DNA from: Amylostereum areolatum
Lineage: Eukaryota > Basidiomycota > Agaricomycetes > Russulales > Stereaceae
Assembly: GCA_012932865.1 (NCBI GenBank)
Contig: SAXG01000042.1
Span: forward strand, 186,001 to 250,000
Direction: 5' to 3'
Length of the DNA stretch: 64,000 bases
The number at the start of each line of letters is the position of its first letter. The first letter of the stretch is position 1. Made by a program: the position numbers and the translations under genes. Below the pieces are notes generated by a model, which saw only the letters and a program-made list of their open reading frames with translations, made no database searches and was not told where the DNA came from. This document shows, piece after piece, positions 33,232 through 43,679 of the stretch.

Positions 33232-33392
33232 TGCTGTAATTACGTCATGCGTGCTTAGCAGTACCTTCCCGATGGATGCGTGAGCTTCAGCGCTTGAACG
33301 CAGGCGAGGGCAACGTGTCATGTGACCGCGTTCAGACGAGCCATGCCCAAGTCCTTGCCAGGAGCGCCTTGCGAGACCGCCACCCTCGACCG

Positions 33393-35554
33393 ATGACACC
33401 CCCAGTCCCTAAGCGCAAGGCTCAAGGCCACGCGCCTTCTTCCTCCTCCTCCTCCTCCTCTTCCAAAAAGCCTCGCTTAACCATTGACCATTTCTTCTCG
33501 CCGAAGGTCAGCGTTGCGCGCACGGCGGGCATAGAGGATATCGCGCGAGGTTTCAAGGCTGGGACGACAGAGGTGGTTCTCGGCGAGGAGCAGAGGAAAA
33601 TATTGGCAATGGTGCTTCAGGAGGGAAAGAATGTATTTTTCACCGGGTCTGCAGGCGCGTGGTCCTCCCTCACGCACCTCTGCTCGTGGCTAACCAGTCT
33701 GGATTTTCAGGGACGGGAAAGTCGTTACTTCTCAAGGCGATTGTCAATGCGCTGCGGCGGCGGCATTCCTCCCAACCCGAGGCCGTCGCGGTGACAGCGA
33801 GCACAGGGATGGCTGCATCGAACATAGGAGGTCAGTATTCTCTCCTTGGGTCCAGCCGTCCCTCCTGAACACCCTTGCGCGCACAGGCATGACTCTGCAC
33901 TCCTGGGGAGGCATAAGCCCGAGCGTGGACAGCCTCGACAAACTGGCTCGGTACGTCCGCCGATCGAAGCCGGCCTTGCAACGCTGGAGGGCGGTCAAGG
34001 TCCTGATTATAGACGAAGGTATTGCCCTCCGTCGAACTACGCTGCGCACAACTGACCGCCGCGTCCTCAGTGTCCATGGTCGACGGACGCTTGTTCGACA
34101 CCCTAGGCGCTTTAGCAGTGAGGCTGCGAGACCCCAGCCCAAAACCGTTTGGCGGTATTCAAGTAAGTCGTCCTGCACCTGTGCGACCCCACGCCGTTGT
34201 TCACCCACCGCGCTGCCCTCAGCTCATCGTCACGGGCGACTTCTTCCAGCTGCCTCCCTGTCACCCAAAAGGGTCAGGCCACGCTGTTCGCTTTTGAGAG
34301 CGACTCCTGGCGCAAGTCCGTGGAGGTGACTCTGGTTTTGACGCAGGTGTATAGGCAAAAAGACGGCAGTAAGCCTACCCTCTTCTCCATCTTCGCTTCC
34401 TGCCCTAAGTCCCTCCCAACCAGAATTCGTTCAAATGCTTCAAGAGCTCCGGCAAGGCGTTCTGACGCCTGCGACGATCCATGCCTTCCAACGACTCTCA
34501 AGACCTCTCCCCCCTTCCCCACTGGCGAACTTCCCGCCGACCGACCTCTTCCCTCTCCGGCGTGAGGTCGTCAGCGCCAACGCCTCTCGACTGTCCAAAA
34601 TCGCCAAACCCATTGTGCGGTTTCGAGCTCAGGACTCCGGCACTGTCCCACCGGAGAAACGCGAGCAACTGTTGGACGCCACGCCTGCAGTCGGCGTCCT
34701 GGACCTCAAGACGGGGGCGCAGGTCATGCTGGTGCGCAATGTAGACGAGGGGAGGGGGCTGGTGAACGGGGCGGTCGGCGTGGTTCGAGGGTTTTACGCG
34801 GCACAAGGGGGTCGCTCTTTCGGCGTGTTAAGGGAGGTGGAGTTTGACGCAGACGGGCGGCCGACGGCGGCGGGCCAGGCAGGGGAGAGTGGCGACGAAG
34901 TGGTCGAGGAAAAGGAGAATTTCCCGTCTTCCAGCCCTGGCGACGGCTTGCGACTGGGAGACAGCGATGGGTTTCCCTGGGTGGAGTTCTCCACGCACGA
35001 AGGCAAAATTCGCGTCCTCATCACTCAGGATGAGTTCAAGGTCGAGGACGCGGAGAGAAAGGTGATCGCGCGGCGACTTCAGGTGAGCATCGACGACGTG
35101 GCTGGCCTTTGGGCAGTCGCTTACCAGTACCCCCAGATTCCTCTCATTCTGGCGTGGGCAATATCCATCCACAAGAGCCAAGGGCAAACTATCCAGCGCG
35201 TGCGCGTCGACTTGCGCAAGGTGTTTGAGAAGGGTGAGGAAACCAAGCCTCGACAGGTGCAGCCCGCTAATGACGACTCCCATCCAGGTCAAAGTTACGT
35301 GGCCCTCTCTCGCGCGGCCTCGCTGGAAGGCCTGCAGGTAGTTGGGTTCGACGCCCGCAAGGTCCTCGCCCACCCGAAGGTCATCGCCTGGAGTAAAACA
35401 CTCCAAACCGTAAGCGATGGTAAGTCAGGTTATCCTTGCTTTGGCCTCCTGCTTACGATCGTCCTTAGCGGAGATGGGGGCCGAGCACCTACGAGGAGAA
35501 CGCGCCCCTGCGCTGCCCCGACCACCACGCACTATTCCCACCCGGAGCTTGTAA
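33393..35554 (+). CDS. PIF1-family DNA helicase
   Basis: 5'-3' SF1B helicase of the PIF1/RRM3 family. N-terminus is basic with a poly-Ser run and LTIDHFFSPK, which resembles a PCNA-interacting (PIP-like) motif. Motifs in order: Q-region (LGEEQRKILAMVLQEGKNVFFTG), Walker A (GSAG+TGKS, split by an intron), ASTGMAASNIGG, LHSWGGI, Walker B (LIIDE), GDFFQLPP, QVYRQKD, GAQVMLVRN, AISIHKSQGQT, and GQSYVALSRA after a 54-nt intron (35234-35287). About seven introns of 50-60 nt. The Walker A intron (33655-33710) would use a GC donor. One extra base near 34258, just after GDFFQLPP, breaks the frame, so the gene may be inactive unless this is an assembly error. There is no Helitron Rep domain. Confidence 0.8.
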
Positions 35555-35675
35555 CTAGCAATCAGTGACCCGAGTTCGCAAGGCACGAGATTGGTATTTA
35601 CATGAGTGAGATCTTCCGGGCAAAGAGCGAGCAAAGAAGGTAATTAGGAACATTTGCAATTGAGTTAGGCTAATT

Positions 35676-37112
35676 CTAAGGTGGCGTCAAAGTAGCCAGA
35701 TAGGCGGCTAAACTTTGCATACCGAAGACTTTGGAAGCATCAGGGTCATTGAGGTAACCCCTGACCTCGCTATTCCAATCCCCGCACTCGGCGACCAATG
35801 CAGCGGCCTTTTCGCAATTGAGGAGCCAGCTCGCGCTCTTCCCTAGCAAGCCCTGCAGATGCTTTCTCAAGATGCGCTTGAGCCTGGCCGGGCGATCCAC
35901 GCTGACGGGGACGCGCCACCCGGCTTTGCACTTCTCCAAAAGCCCCTCCACCTTCCAGATCCACTCACGAAGGACGTGAATGGGCTGCCCGCGCCGACTG
36001 GCGTCGGACCGGATCTGCTGCACCACTTCATCGTTGGCGTATTCCTCCATCAGCCAGGCAACGATCGCGTTCCCAGGTCGGGGTTTCTTCTTCTTCCTCG
36101 GGCTCCGGGGTATCTGATGACGCGCTCGGCGGCAGCTCCGGCTGGGGCTAGGGCAAAGGAAAGGTCAGCGGGCATTAAGTCACCCAGACAACGGCTCACC
36201 CTGTCCAGGTACAGATCGACCTCCCATGCGTCGCCGGAGGGATTCAAGTATGGTACGAGCAGGACTCCCTGCACCGCGTCGGAGTCGACGTCCTCGATGC
36301 GGGGCCGCGCCAAGAGTCGACACCTGAGGTTGTTCGCCGCGCGAAGCATGAAGCCGAGCTCCAGCGGACCTAAGGCGCGTTTAGAACAGTGCACAGCGGT
36401 CTGATTGGGGACCTTACCGTTGACAGATGGCTGGTACTGGAGCCATGCGTCGACAACCTTCTTCGCGCTAACGGTGGGCAAGTTGGACAGTTTTTCAAAC
36501 CGTAGGTCAAGATCTGGAGACAAGGCGGGGTATCGATCAATGGTACTGATCCCGCCATCAAGCCCGTTGTGGACGATGATGTCAACGTCAGTGGGAAATG
36601 GTCGGGGCTCGAGGCTTTGGACAGGGTGAGCATGCTCCGCGTCACTGTGCGCGTCGGGAAGGTCCAGCATGCTGACATTTTCGCCAGGAGCGCCATTGAA
36701 TGCCGTCGGCGGCGGGAGGTCTGGAGGTGCGGCCTGGTTGGAGGAGCAGTTTGTCCCGCCAACGTCACCTTCGCCGCGCGGTGGCGCCTAAGCAGGGAAC
36801 AGGAGGTCAGTCCTTTCCCTTCACCGCACACGGGGGGGGGGGGGGGGCGGGGGGCACGCGCCTGATCTCTGGAGGCAGGCAAGTCGAGGAAACCTTGGAG
36901 GTGAAGCGCGCGCAGCACCTCATCCACGCGCTTTTGATCGTCCGGGAGTGGTTCGTCGCCTGGCGGGTAAGACCCAGACTCGACATATCCCCAGTGCGCT
37001 GTAATCCGCGCGTTGGTCACCCGAGCCTTCGCGTTGGACAGGTCGCGAGGGGCTGACTGCAGCTTGCGGACGTTGTAGTGGGCGCGGAGTATTGCCTGAA
37101 GGCGCTGTATTG
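35676..37112 (-). CDS. Hypothetical multi-exon protein, minus strand
   Basis: Not recognised. The last exon (36050-35676) is clear (IHVLREWIWKVEGLLEKCKAGWRVPVSVDRP ... LNDPDASKVFGMQSLAAYLA). Upstream exons read DVDIIVHNGLDGGISTIDRYPALSPD (about 36470-36600), TAVHCSKRALGPLELGFMLRAANNL (about 36310-36405) and ITAHWGYVESGSYPPGDEPLP (about 36930-37000). Introns at about 36140-36200, 36405-36425 and 36790-36870 have GT..AG ends. The first exon is unclear; an ATG near 37112 or a 5' intron are both possible. Convergent with the helicase gene, with about 120 bp between the two stop codons. Confidence 0.45.
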
Positions 37113-37605
37113 AGCATGGCTAAGGTGTGGAAGTGCGGGCTCGTACCGAGAGGGAGTTAACGGGTATTTTTTTGCTTAACGCATGTCTGTAAGTGACGAT
37201 TCGATTTTGGCAGCGGGTATGACTCACAGATCCTCCCTAGTTAACAGAGTTAGCATGTTGGAGGAGGAGGGGGAGGAGGGGGGGGGGCTGGCAGACTTGA
37301 CGGCGATGGGGAGGGGTGAGGGTGTCCTAAACCCAAGCTTACAACTTTGTCGCCCCTCGACCACGTGATAAGATTGTGTATTTGCTGCTTAGAAGGTGTG
37401 CTTGCGAACCCACAGCTTTGAAGGATGATCTCTCCCTTTAAAGATGAGTACGGAGGCTGGAATGGATAGCTTTTCTGGTGAGTTTGGGGTCGGGGAGCAT
37501 GCGAAAAGACTAACTAATCCGTTAACAGATCAATGAGGGGGTGGGGCGCGTTAAGGACTTGCGCGCCTTTCCGCGCGCGTCCGCGTAAGCCGAGCCACCA
37601 CCGTC
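37113..37605. other. Intergenic between divergent hypothetical genes
   Basis: No coding signal. Contains a G-rich run (about 37260-37320) and a CACGTG at about 37370. Confidence 0.3.
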
Positions 37606-38441
37606 ATGGTACAGACCCGGTCCTCCTCAACTCATTTAAGTGGCCAGACGGTGCCCGCCGCCTCTGGAGCTGCCTCCCAGTCTCTCCCTCTGGCCTACGT
37701 GCTCCTAGAGCTGCCGACTAAGGTGAGCCTCGCCCCGGTCAGGGTACAAAGATTTTCCCACCAGTTTATCACAGGGCAGCGTGCGCGTCGTCCCAAACTT
37801 ACCTCGCATGCGACCCAATTTCTGGACAGGAAAAGTTGGCGTTGAGATGAGGGCGCTTTACTACCGGCTGTTGGGGAACGGAGTTACGGACTGCTACGAG
37901 GCGGAGTGGGCGCGCGCTGTGAAGATGATATTTGGCGTGTGCGCTGCTCAAGGGTTCCAGGGTGCGTCGTCTGGAATTCCAGAGGCCTTAGATTCTGACC
38001 CTGAAACCACAGACCTATCGAGACCTACCACGGGCACCACTGCCATGGTTCTTAGTCAACTGGCAGCGGCGCCGATGCGTGCTCTCCCCCCTGCGGGACC
38101 TCAACAGCCCCAGCGACGGCTTCCAAGCCCTCTTTGAAGGGTATTATGCATCACAACAACCGGCCGACCGATCGCCTCTCCCCTGCGACTCCGCGTTCAT
38201 GGTGCGACCATTGAAGTCCTTCGACTGGTCGCGAATGTTCAGGTTTGACCGCTCCGGCCTTGTATGTAACCTGGTCCTCCTTTATTACTGGGCGGAGGCG
38301 ATGACGAATCGGCATTGGACAGAGAGGTACCATGACTGGGAAGGGTGGAGGAAGGGGGTCCTGGACCTTATAGAGGTGGCGAGCGTGCTGCAGGGGCTGG
38401 GAATATCGGAGGTTCGAGGGCGTGTTGTAAGGGAAGAGTAG
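37606..38441 (+). CDS. Hypothetical multi-exon protein
   Basis: Not recognised. Exon 1 37606-about 37721 (MVQTRSSSTHLSG, ending LLELPTK at a GTGAGC donor). After a 55-60 nt intron, exon 2 starts near 37781 (GSVRVVPNLPRMRPNFWTGK ... ALYYRLLGNGVTDCYEAEW). A further exon (about 38010-38441) reads PWFLVNWQRRRCVLSP, FQALFEGYYASQ and DWSRMFRFDRSGLVCNLVLLYYWAEAM. The junction between the last two, near 37965-38015, does not keep phase with the obvious GT..AG pair, so a further small intron or an indel is likely. Trp/Tyr-rich globular composition. Confidence 0.45.
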
Positions 38442-38573
38442 CGCTGTGAAGCAACCGATGTATGCAATACGAGCGACTTCGAGGTGGTCGAACTTCCAAG
38501 CGGTCGAACTTCATGAAGCCAGGTAGATTTGTCCAATTCAACAACCAGAGCGTACGTGAGGATAACAGCGCGT

Positions 38574-39380
38574 CTACTCCGACCACCCTTCCTCTCCGCC
38601 CTCCAACCTCGGCTTCCTGGCCGCACTACCTTCCCCATCCCCACCTCGCCCATTCTCACCCGAGCTCCCGTCGTCGCCCGGTGTTGTCCTCTTTTTGCCA
38701 CGCGGCGACGCGGCTGGAAGCCCGAGCGGAGGCAGGCGATCCATGCCCTGCCAAAGGTTAGCTTGCCCTTCGGATCGGAACGCACCCAGTTGCTCACCTC
38801 CTCATCCTTGGCAAGGTCAGGCCTGTATCCTTAGACTTCAGTCCCCAATCTCCCCCACCGCGAAGTGAAGCGCCACTTACCTGGTGGCGTCCACAGGGCG
38901 CCTGGCAATCTCCGCCTCCAACTCCATCTCCCGAGCGCAAGCGGCCTCGAGGTGCAGCTCGGCCTGCGACAAGTGCTGGAGGGTTTTTCCCAGGTCCGCA
39001 CGCAACAACTGGGCGTCCAGTTCCAGACGGCGGACGTCCTTCCTCAGGGCGACCGCGTCCCGCCGATGGTCGTCCGACTGGCGCGCCATGGCCTCCTTCT
39101 CTTGACGCGCGACTTTCCAGCCGGCGTTCGCCTCCGTTCGCTGGCGGACGAGCTCGTTGACCTCGACCTGGTGCTTCGCGAGGACGTGGTTGAGCTCGTC
39201 GCGCAAGGCAGTGACCTCGTCTACAGCGTTGTCCCGGGCTTCAAGCGCGGCCCGCTCGCGCACCTCTGCGGCCTGGTGGTCGTTGGCGCGGCCGAGGATG
39301 TTCCTCTGCGCCTTCTCCAAGTCGTACTGGAGGCCGCGAATCTCCTTGAAGAGGTGGATCTCGCGGTCGGGTGGTGACAT
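38574..39380 (-). CDS. Coiled-coil protein with basic tail
   Basis: Three exons: 39380 to about 38881 (ATG at 39380, MSPPDREIHLF), a 9-codon exon (about 38795-38820, PDLAKDEE), and a last exon to the stop at 38574. Residues 10-160 form one long heptad-repeat coiled coil (Leu/Ala/Glu/Arg-rich, e.g. RRLELDAQLLRADLGKTL). The C-terminus is Gly-rich with two basic clusters (GKKR, RKPR), which suggests a nuclear protein. No family assigned. Divergent from the satellite array upstream. Confidence 0.55.
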
Positions 39381-39603
39381 ATTCTTGAGGAGGATGAGGA
39401 GGAGAGGGAGAGAGGGGTACGCCCGGGGAAGGAGGCCCGACGTTCCGCGGGGAGTCGACCCCAGGCTTCGGGCCGCGCTTCCGCTCCGCTCCTCGCTCGT
39501 ACGGGACCGACGCGGCTGGTGCATGGGTCTCCATTGGAACCGCGTCAACCTGGTGCGCAGGTGGGATGCTAGATGCGCGCGTTGCCGCATTGAAGTGAGA
39601 GAA

Positions 39604-40075
39604 TACGTTAATGGGTCCCTCTGGGAAGCGTTAACGCCCCCGGGTAGCTCGTTAACGCGTTCTCTCACTAGGATGCGTTAACGGTCGCGCACCGAGACGC
39701 GTTAACGGACGGTTAACGGACGCGCTACGAGACAGGTTAACGGCCCTTACACCGAGATGCGTTAACGGATCTCGCTGTGCCCGCCGGCTACTCCAGGCCC
39801 TGGCACCGAGACGCGTTAACGGATCGGGTCCCAAGACGCGTTAACGGATCGGGTCCCAAGACGCGTTAACGGATCGGGTCCCAAGACGCATTAACGGATC
39901 GGGTCCCAAGACGCGTTAACGGATCGCGCATCAAGACGCGTTAACGGATCTCGCTGTGCCCGCCGGCTACTCCAGGCCCTGGCACCGAGACGCGTTAACG
40001 GATCTCGCCCCAAGACGCGTTAACGGATCTCAGGACCAGATCCGTTAACGGATCGCGGGGCGAGATTCGGTTAAG
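39604..40075. repeat. GTTAAC-core satellite array (right copy)
   Basis: About 18 units. The best-conserved part has a 25-bp period containing GACGCGTTAACGGATC and a GGGTCCCAA spacer, with a longer higher-order block (about 39765-39815 and 39945-40000) repeated once. It is the same family as 1741-1975 but in the opposite orientation. Single related units recur near 41700-41720. Confidence 0.85.
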
Positions 40076-40109
40076 GCCCGAGATTTCTGACAGTGGCTCG
40101 GATCGACGG

Positions 40110-40340
40110 AGGCAATCACGTGACACAAGGGCACGTGCTGGTTCGGGTAATGGCATTGATCAGGCCGCGCGCGTCTTTCTGCCTTCACACGCAGCTCCCT
40201 CTCCGCTCTTTGAGGCGGATGTCGTGCACGATCGTGCCGCCTTTTGGCGGCGCCGTGCGCGGGCGGTCGCTTGCGTCAGCGTGGGTCTGCCCGTTCATCC
40301 CACCAAACCTGTTTCGCACATTCTGGTCCCCGGCCTCGTG
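40110..40340. promoter_or_regulatory. E-box-pair region, copy 1
   Basis: Two CACGTG sites (40117-40122, 40132-40137) followed by CTTTGAGGCGGA and GTGCCGCCTTTTGG. The same order of motifs recurs at 42165-42420. It lies about 400 bp upstream of the gene at 40537. CACGTG is the site class bound by Cbf1-type bHLH factors, one of which is encoded at 62461-63792. Confidence 0.4.
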
Positions 40341-40471
40341 GTGCGTCTTCGGTCTGTAACTCGGGTTGCTTCAGGGCGTGGGCGAGGGGCCTCGGCGCTA
40401 TGCTGATGTCTTTGGCATATCGTTCTCAAATCGCCGATGGCGCTGATTGGTGACTTCACCGTGAAGAGGTG

Positions 40472-40478
40472 TATATAA
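40472..40478 (+). promoter_or_regulatory. TATA box
   Basis: TATATAA 59 bp upstream of the ATG at 40537, followed by a pyrimidine-rich leader. Confidence 0.5.
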
Positions 40479-40536
40479 TCTACCTTACCCCATCGCCCCT
40501 CCGGCCCACGCTCCAACTTCCGCCTCTTCCCTCACC

Positions 40537-41428
40537 ATGGCCTTCCCCAACTCCTTGAAACACGCCCCCCTCCCGGATTGTTTGTGCCCGCCCGAGGCAG
40601 GAGTACAACCCAAAGTCGAAGTGCGATTTGTGGAAAAAATGGGATGCGAGATGCTGGGGTGTAAGAAGTATAGGACGCAGGGGTGGATCGACTGCGGTGT
40701 ATACGGTGCGCCGCCTCCTAACTCCTGGAGGGTCTGTGGTATTGACCTGTTCACAGTGCCGCAGGATACCTACGACGCCAGGTACGAGGCTCGCGGCGAC
40801 AGGGTCGGAGTGCCGGATGATGTGATCCTCCAATGGAACAAAGAGGACCTGAACCCGCGCTGGAACAGAGAACAGGTGAAAGCACAGGCTGCGCAGGGCC
40901 CTTCCAGCCATTGACAAGCGCACTCGGGGGTTGCTCTACAAGTCCACGACCGCCCAAGGGAAGCGCCCGATCGGAGAAGTGGAGGACGGTGCGACCCAGC
41001 CAGCCAGAGTAACCCCTTTCTCCTCTCCGACGCGCGCGCCCGAGGCCGCCTCATCCCACCACCCACCGCTCGGCCCTTTCGCGACAGCCTCTTCACCCCA
41101 GGCTTCACCATCCGGCGCCAATAAGCGCCAGGCCGCGCTCCAAATGCTGGAAGAAGCAGACGTCGAAGAAAGGTTCGGCGAAATCCAGACCGCGAGGCTC
41201 AACAAGGTTGTTCGGGAGCAAGGTGTCACGATCCAGAAGCTCAAGGTGGACCTCGACGTCCAGCGCAAGGCTGTGAAGGAGCGCGACGATCGCATCATCA
41301 AGAAGAGCGAGGAAAACAGCGAGCTGTCGAAGAAGGTGCGGGAGCTGCAGGCGCGCGTCGAGGACTTGGAGGAGAAGTTGAGGGACGCAGAGATGTACGT
41401 GGGCACGCTCCCAGAGGCCGACGCTTGA
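40537..41428 (+). CDS. Hypothetical protein with C-terminal coiled coil, frame change in the middle
   Basis: Starts at a well-placed ATG (CACCATGG). The first 120 residues carry Cys pairs (DCLCPP, CEMLGCKKYRTQGWIDC) and read to a stop at 40914. Strong coding continues one frame on (AIDKRTRGLLYKS from about 40910) through a Pro/Ser linker into a coiled coil (about 41220-41400, DVQRKAVKERDDRIIKKSEE ... LEEKLRDAEMY), stop at 41428. A one-base insertion near 40895 or an unusually short intron would join them; two separate genes are less likely. Confidence 0.5.
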
Positions 41429-41467
41429 GGCCTTGAGGCATGGGGTGAAACATTGGCTGGTTACTTT

Positions 41468-41867
41468 TACGCTTCAGGTCGTTTGCAGGCAGTGTGCGCG
41501 TGGTCGAAGCCCTCTCGGGGTGTTGGCGCGGGGGCGGGGTGCGGTGCGGTCGCGATTGGGAGCGGGTTGATATATGCGTACTTACATCACGGAGTGCAAG
41601 CATGAGTTGTTTTTCCATGGCATGCGTGAGGACTGGTGCAAGTTGAATTAAATTGAACGCGTGAACGGACCTGGCGGCGCGACACGACACGTCAATGGAT
41701 CTGGCACGCAGGCGCGTTAACGGGTCAGGGGCGTGAGAACGAATCGGCTCAGTACTGGGGCTGTTTAAAAAGGGACGCTCCCAATCGCGACCAACCCCGC
41801 CCCCGCGCCAACACCCCGAGAGGGTCTTCGACCACGCGCACACTGCCTGCAAACGACCTGAAGCGTA
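41468..41867. repeat. Long inverted repeat (arms about 90-95 bp)
   Basis: Arms 41468-41562 and 41778-41867 are near-perfect reverse complements (differing by a short indel around the GGTGCGGTGCGG stretch), separated by about 215 bp that contain one satellite-like unit (GCGCGTTAACGGGTC). Just downstream of the gene ending at 41428. Could be a foldback element or a cruciform-forming 3' region. Confidence 0.75.
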
Positions 41868-42164
41868 CGGTGACCCATGGGTGAGTCCTCGCCTGGTTTA
41901 TTTTATTTTCCACTGCGCCAGCCGCCCAAGTGGGAGCATGGGGGCTGCGTGAGCCGCGACTACGGCACGTACATTTTTTTCTCTTTCACATCCTCACATC
42001 GTCCACCGTGTCACTTTGCGCGGTGGGTTCTGAATATAAGCATGGGAGCCGCGTGATTATACCGGCACCCTGCGACGAGGACGAACCCTCGCCAGAACCA
42101 GAACCACATTTCTTGTTGCGCAGACCCTTTGTTGTGTTATCATTGGCAGCGTCTGGCGCGACGC

Positions 42165-42420
42165 GTCCCATCACGTGCCTTCTTATCAGTGCACGTGCGT
42201 GTTGGTCAGCCCGCAGAGGTGCCAGGCGGACGACTCCTCTTCTTGCTTCCCGCCCCAACCACCCCAACCCCCGTGGACACCTTGTCCTCCCACCGCAGCG
42301 GTCCGCCCTTTGAGGCGGACCTACGCATGCTTGTGCCGCCTTTTGGGGTCTCATGTGCAGGCCAGTGCGATCCCCCACCCCCGCCCCTTCTCCCCCTTCT
42401 CCCCCACATTCTGGATGCCT
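42165..42420. promoter_or_regulatory. E-box-pair region, copy 2
   Basis: CACGTG at 42172-42177 and 42192-42197, then CCTTTGAGGCGGA and GTGCCGCCTTTTGGGG, matching the motif order of 40110-40340. Suggests a duplicated promoter region. Confidence 0.4.
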
Positions 42421-42822
42421 TACGTAATATTTTGCTCTATCGCTTGGGCGTCATCTGGAGGCCGATGGCGACGTGCTGACCTTTGCGCAAGAAATCATAC
42501 AGAGGCACTCTTTACTGGGGGGCCGTGATGAAGACCCATCCGACTTCTCTTCCCGGTGTGAGGTGGTCTGGGCGGGGCCGACGGGCGTGCCCCCTGGACG
42601 CGGTCCCCAGCAGGGTTGAAAAGCCTTGGGAGCAATGTTCGTTTGCAGACCAGCCGCCGCCTTGGTGAGAATTGCTTCTCCTCTACTTCTCCTGCCGACT
42701 GACCGCCCCGAAGCGACGCCCGCCGCGACCCTCCCCGCGAAGTTCGACGGGGTGCCGCCACAAGGCCATCGTATCTGGGCAAGCGTTTGTCAGCTGGCCG
42801 CGCTCGACTACGCCGCGCGGAC

Positions 42823-43497
42823 ATGTCAAACCTGGCGCTGGTTTGTCGTCATTTCTGGGAGGTCTGCAAGCGACCTCCTGCGGTTTTCTGGGCGGAGGAC
42901 ACGGAAGCTCGGGAGTTTTTTGACGACGTTGTGGGCTATTATGCCGCCATGGAAGGGCTCGCGCCGACTCGCGCGGCAAGCTTCCTGGGCGTGGAGGAGC
43001 TGGCAGTTTCGCTTCCACGGGGGGGTGGCCGCGAGGGGTTCGCGAGGCGGGGGCGCGGGCGATTCCTCTCGTCAGAGGGCTGGGTCGAGTTTGTTTGGCG
43101 TGGGAATGCGCTGGAGGAGGGGAGGGGAGGCGCTGGCTGCTGTCGCCAGGTGCTGGCCTGAGGAGGGTGGCGGTTGCGACGGCTCTGGAGCTATGGAGCG
43201 GGCACCGCGCCGTGCGAGAATGGCTGGCGCAAGGCGGGCGCCTTGGGACGACGAGCGGTTTATGGAGGTTGCCTGCCGGTTTGGAAGGGTGGAGGAGCTA
43301 TGCATTGTCACACGCGGGCATGGGTGGGGTGATGGCGTCGCTGGTGGCGGGTTTGAGCCTCGGCGGGCGTTGCACTGCTGCGTCGCCTGCGCGAGCGCCT
43401 GCCGGGCTTGGAGAAGGTTCGACTCGTGCTCGGCGCCCACTTCGACAAGATGTCTCCGCCCTGCATGGGCGTGTGGGCGGGCGCAGAGGCTGATGTA
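42823..43497 (+). pseudogene. Degenerate gene fragment, F-box-like start
   Basis: One frame reads SNLALVCRHFWEVCKRPPAV, reminiscent of the second half of an F-box, followed by AREFFDDVVGYYAAMEGL; later coding-like stretches sit in other frames (ALELWSGHRAVREWL near 43185). No continuous gene model could be built. Low confidence. Confidence 0.25.
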
Positions 43498-43679
43498 GTT
43501 TGGCGGCTGGAGGCGGGCGCGTGGCAAGTGTATACATCCTCGTTTTCTCAAATTTGATGCATACTGTCTCCTCATGCCACGGCCTGTGGCACGCAGGGAG
43601 ACGGGAGGCGGGGCTTTTATGAGAGAGCACGAAGGGGTGCGCGCCTGCAACGCAACGCACCCCAAACTCACCCCACACG

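Noticed and set aside
33393..35554. Helitron RepHel protein
   Set aside because: Helicase motifs only; no Rep (HUH) motif or Helitron-like N-domain upstream, and no CTRR/hairpin terminus seen.
39604..40075. CRISPR-like array
   Set aside because: Eukaryotic context, units vary and spacers are repeated rather than unique; it is a satellite.
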